Below, piece after piece: positions 26,176 through 28,484 of a stretch of DNA of 28,484 nt; the stretch's first letter is position 1; every line of letters starts with the position of its first letter. The stretch is taken from IMG/VR virus record IMGVR_UViG_3300021364_000126, positions 1 to 28,484 of that record; one strand, 5' to 3'. The notes under the pieces are model-generated. The model worked only from the letters and a program-made list of their open reading frames with translations. It was not told the origin of the DNA and made no database searches. This DNA is from a virus. Both the position numbers and the translations under genes were made by a program.

Positions 26176-28484
26176 ACGCTTCTAGCGCCTCCAGTAAACA
26201 TTCCAATCCGTAACGGGTCAGCCAACTTACGTCGTGTTAAACCTCGCTGGAACTTCTCAAACTTTTGGGGTTGGATAGGTGTAGCCGCCGCTATCTGACC
26301 AGGCAACATGGCTTGCTGTCCCGCAAGACCTAATAAACCTGCACCTAAACCTTCTCCAATACCTGCAATGCCTTCTCCAAGACCTTCAAGGCCGCGACCA
26401 ATGCCACTAACGTCTGATGTTAAGCTACCAAGTTGTGTGCCTAGATCTCCGATCTGTCCGCCTAGCTCACCAAACTGTTCTTCAGTGCTTTGCTGGAAAG
26501 CCTGCTGTGCTTCTGCTTGGCTAATCTGACCAGCTTGCAAAGCTTCGATATCGACGTTTACGTCAGAAAACAACTCGTTAACAGTGCCGCCAAACTCTTC
26601 GAACTGCTGACGGGTATTGGCATCCAACGCTTCAATGTCACCTTGAGCGCCAATAATTGCTTGCTGAAGGTTGCGACGTTCTTCTGTTGCTTGCTCTTGA
26701 CCTGTAGCAATACCGGCAATAGATGACTCTAGCTCAGACCTAACATCACTAATGTTGGTGCCTAGTTGGTTAAGTTGGTTATTTAACGCGCCCTCTACAG
26801 TAGATAGCTGTCGCAGTGTGCTAGCTTCTACGCCTGTAATCTGTTGTAGCAATCGAGCCTCTGCTTCTGTTAGCTGACGCGCTTGACCTTGAGCTTGTGC
26901 GGCTAATGCGTTTTCAAGACTTCTTTGTACGTCTTCAACTTCTTCACCTGTTGCAAAACCTGCGCCAGCAATAGCGCGGTTAACATCTTCGATTGTTGCT
27001 GACTCTGGGAAGTCGATGCCAAAGATTGCGTTTTCAACAATGTTGTTTACATCCTCTGTGCTTAATCCTTCGGGGAATTGAATGTTTGCAATGGCATTGT
27101 CAACGATTCCGCTAACTTCACTAGCTGTCATTCCTTCTGGGAACTCAATGTTTCCAATAGCTTCGTTAACAACACCGCTAACCTGCTCAGGAGTCATGCC
27201 TTCAGGAATTGCTTCTACTGCTCTGCTAACAATACCTTCAACATCTTCGGCTGTTACTGATGGCTGTTGTGTTGGCACAGTACCTAACTGACTACTTACC
27301 TCAGTAATGATGTCACTGTACTGCGGGAAGTTTTGTTGCAAATATTCAGGTGTGGCACCGCGTAACAATGCTTGCTCAATCAATCCGCGAGCATCGCCTA
27401 TTAAACTGCCTTGCTCATACGCTTCCCCAGCAGGTACGCCTGTTCCGCTTCCTGTTCCAACGCCTGTTGTTGATGGCGCTGAGCTTTCGGGCGTTGTACC
27501 CGTCGCTGTACCAGGAGCAGGAGGAGGCGGCGCAGATACACTTGGTGCAGGCGCAGGAGCCGCCGCAGGTGGTGCCCCTGAGGGTGGAGCGGGTGCGGGT
27601 GCGGGGGCTGGCGCAGGGGCTGGAGGAAAATATTCCTCAAACATACTAGTAGTAATTGGTGCCTCTTCCTGTGGTGTTGGCGCAGGGGCCGGAACTGGCG
27701 CAGGAGCCGGAGCGGGTGCTGGCTGTGGCGCAGGCTGTGGCGCAGGCTGTGGTGCCGGAGTTGGTGCCGGAGTAAAGCTAGGCTGATCTTGGCGCGTAGG
27801 ATCTGGCGATGGCGATGCAGTGCCAGCCTCTCCAGATGTTTGGTCTTGTTCTTGTTGCTCTACGGGTTCTACAGGTTCTAACTCGGGCGGAGGCTCAGGC
27901 GTTAACTCTGGCTCTACTTCATACTCAAACGGATCTACTTCTACTTCCAAATCAAGAGGAGTCTCCGGAGCCTCTTGAACATCGAGCAAGATATCTTTAA
28001 TTTCTGCTGAAACATCACTAGTATCCATTGGGTCTAAAAGAGGGTTGTCTTCCGAAAAAGTTGGAGGTGGTACAAACTCTTGGTTTCCAACAAAATTAAG
28101 ATCTAACAAAGCATCTTGATCAAGACTTGAATGAAGACCGGAAGTTACATCCCCGCCTCCTGAAATTAATATGTAAGCACCTGCTGAGTCTTGAGCCAAA
28201 ATTAAATCATTAGCGTTTAAAAGATCACTTAATCCTTGAAGGCTTTGAGTGGTTCCGTCTGCTGATACTGTTTCGCCTATTAAAATTGCCAGAGCATCAT
28301 TAGGTATGCCGTGAACAGACAAACCACCTTCTGCATTCCATGTGTTTTTATCATTAACAAACTGAGCAAGAATTTGCTCAGGCGTAGCATCTGGACTAAT
28401 TCCTACAGGGAATCCAGCATCGTTGTAATAAACGCCATTAATTAACTCGTCACCTTCAAATGGATTTCTTATCCCCGTGTCACG
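26172..28484 (-). CDS. Very long Pro/Ala-rich, coiled-coil virion protein, 5' end outside window
   Basis: The frame is open from its stop at 26172 to the right edge: about 770 residues without a start. A TTG at 28320-28322 is in frame but the sequence continues upstream with no stop (RDTGIRNPFEGDELINGVYY and on), so the gene extends further. Order: unknown N-terminal part, acidic Pro/Glu region, Pro/Ala repeats (PAPAPAP, about 27505-27780), Ser/Thr/Gly linker, four to five 22-residue repeats (26975-27258), coiled coil (26480-26930), Gly-rich segment, and a basic end KFQRGLTRRKLADPLR. Likely a tail fibre, core or tape-like virion protein. No receptor-binding domain recognised. Confidence 0.65.
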   Translation of the reverse strand, partial: RDTGIRNPFEGDELINGVYYNDAGFPVGISPDATPEQILAQFVNDKNTWNAEGGLSVHGIPNDALAILIGETVSADGTTQSLQGLSDLLNANDLILAQDSAGAYILISGGGDVTSGLHSSLDQDALLDLNFVGNQEFVPPPTFSEDNPLLDPMDTSDVSAEIKDILLDVQEAPETPLDLEVEVDPFEYEVEPELTPEPPPELEPVEPVEQQEQDQTSGEAGTASPSPDPTRQDQPSFTPAPTPAPQPAPQPAPQPAPAPAPAPVPAPAPTPQEEAPITTSMFEEYFPPAPAPAPAPAPAPPSGAPPAAAPAPAPSVSAPPPPAPGTATGTTPESSAPSTTGVGTGSGTGVPAGEAYEQGSLIGDARGLIEQALLRGATPEYLQQNFPQYSDIITEVSSQLGTVPTQQPSVTAEDVEGIVSRAVEAIPEGMTPEQVSGVVNEAIGNIEFPEGMTASEVSGIVDNAIANIQFPEGLSTEDVNNIVENAIFGIDFPESATIEDVNRAIAGAGFATGEEVEDVQRSLENALAAQAQGQARQLTEAEARLLQQITGVEASTLRQLSTVEGALNNQLNQLGTNISDVRSELESSIAGIATGQEQATEERRNLQQAIIGAQGDIEALDANTRQQFEEFGGTVNELFSDVNVDIEALQAGQISQAEAQQAFQQSTEEQFGELGGQIGDLGTQLGSLTSDVSGIGRGLEGLGEGIAGIGEGLGAGLLGLAGQQAMLPGQIAAATPIQPQKFEKFQRGLTRRKLADPLRIGMFTGGARSV
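26975..27258 (-). repeat. Tandem 22-residue protein repeats
   Basis: Four to five units with consensus T-x-E-x-V-x-x-I-V-x-x-A-I-x-x-I-x-F-P-E-G. Examples are TPEQVSGVVNEAIGNIEFPE and TASEVSGIVDNAIANIQFPE. Each ends in PEG or PES, about 66 bp per unit, and units differ at many third positions, so duplication is old. Helix-turn repeats of this type may make a rod. Confidence 0.75.
27505..27780 (-). repeat. Pro/Ala low-complexity linker with short DNA repeats
   Basis: The reading frame gives PAPQPAPQPAPAPAPAPVP type text in two blocks separated by EEAPITTSMFEEYFPP. At DNA level GGCTGTGGCGCA-like 12-mers repeat (27719-27750). It should be stiff and extended in the protein, and variable in copy number between relatives through slippage. 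Confidence 0.8.

Noticed and set aside
27307-27786. Plus-strand frame rich in Gly and Ala opposite the Pro/Ala linker
   Set aside because: Mirror of the low-complexity PAP codons; no ribosome site and no independent features.
1-28484. tRNA genes, CRISPR arrays, IS elements, integrase and att sites
   Set aside because: No cloverleaf-like stretch, regular spacer array, transposase or recombinase motif was seen by eye.

Overview
The window is an almost gapless piece of a tailed double-stranded DNA phage. A large portal protein, a P22/T7-type adaptor and tail proteins, and three large proteins of the ejection (internal virion) type point to a short-tailed podovirus. The gene types (small basic proteins, Pro/Ala-rich virion protein, AGGAG-type ribosome binding sites) suggest an aquatic, probably proteobacterial host; the host is inference. 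I saw no integrase, RNA polymerase, DNA polymerase, tRNA, IS element or CRISPR array.

Layout. (1) 52-7961, minus strand: packaging and head operon, read from the right as small terminase, M15 endolysin, a small beta-rich protein, large terminase, portal, a run of tiny basic proteins, a Zn-ribbon protein, scaffold and major capsid protein, ending in a strong terminator at the left edge. (2) 7962-8449: non-coding control region between divergent operons, with operator-like dyads, an iteron-like array, a C-free tract and promoter candidates. (3) 8450-13290, plus strand: early or accessory genes, mostly short and unknown, including two membrane peptides, a Cys-rich phage protein and an ASCH/PUA-like protein. 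(4) 13368-14502, minus strand: a recombination cluster (annealing protein, a partner ending in an SSB-like acidic tip, a small wHTH-like protein) with an internal terminator. (5) 14664-18484, plus strand: a RecA-fold helicase-like ATPase, a repeat-rich 9-mer element, zinc-finger, NinB-like, TGT/DpdA-like and NinG-like genes. (6) 18481-28484, minus strand: virion genes (three ejection-type proteins, tail protein, adaptor, and a very long Pro/Ala-rich coiled-coil protein that runs off the right edge).

How it fits together: the plus-strand genes would replicate, recombine and possibly modify the DNA (the TGT/DpdA-like protein points to 7-deazaguanine in DNA), using host polymerases. The minus-strand genes package it and build the particle. 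The left edge carries a ribosome binding site for a minus-strand gene just outside, and the right-edge gene lacks its start. The window may therefore be a nearly complete circularly permuted genome opened between these points; this is a hypothesis.

The points most worth a second look are the TGT/DpdA-like gene, the inverted sets of 9-bp repeats at 16070-16205, the multi-site control region at 8193-8323, and the coiled-coil gene at 3464-3655 that is wholly overlapped by its two neighbours.
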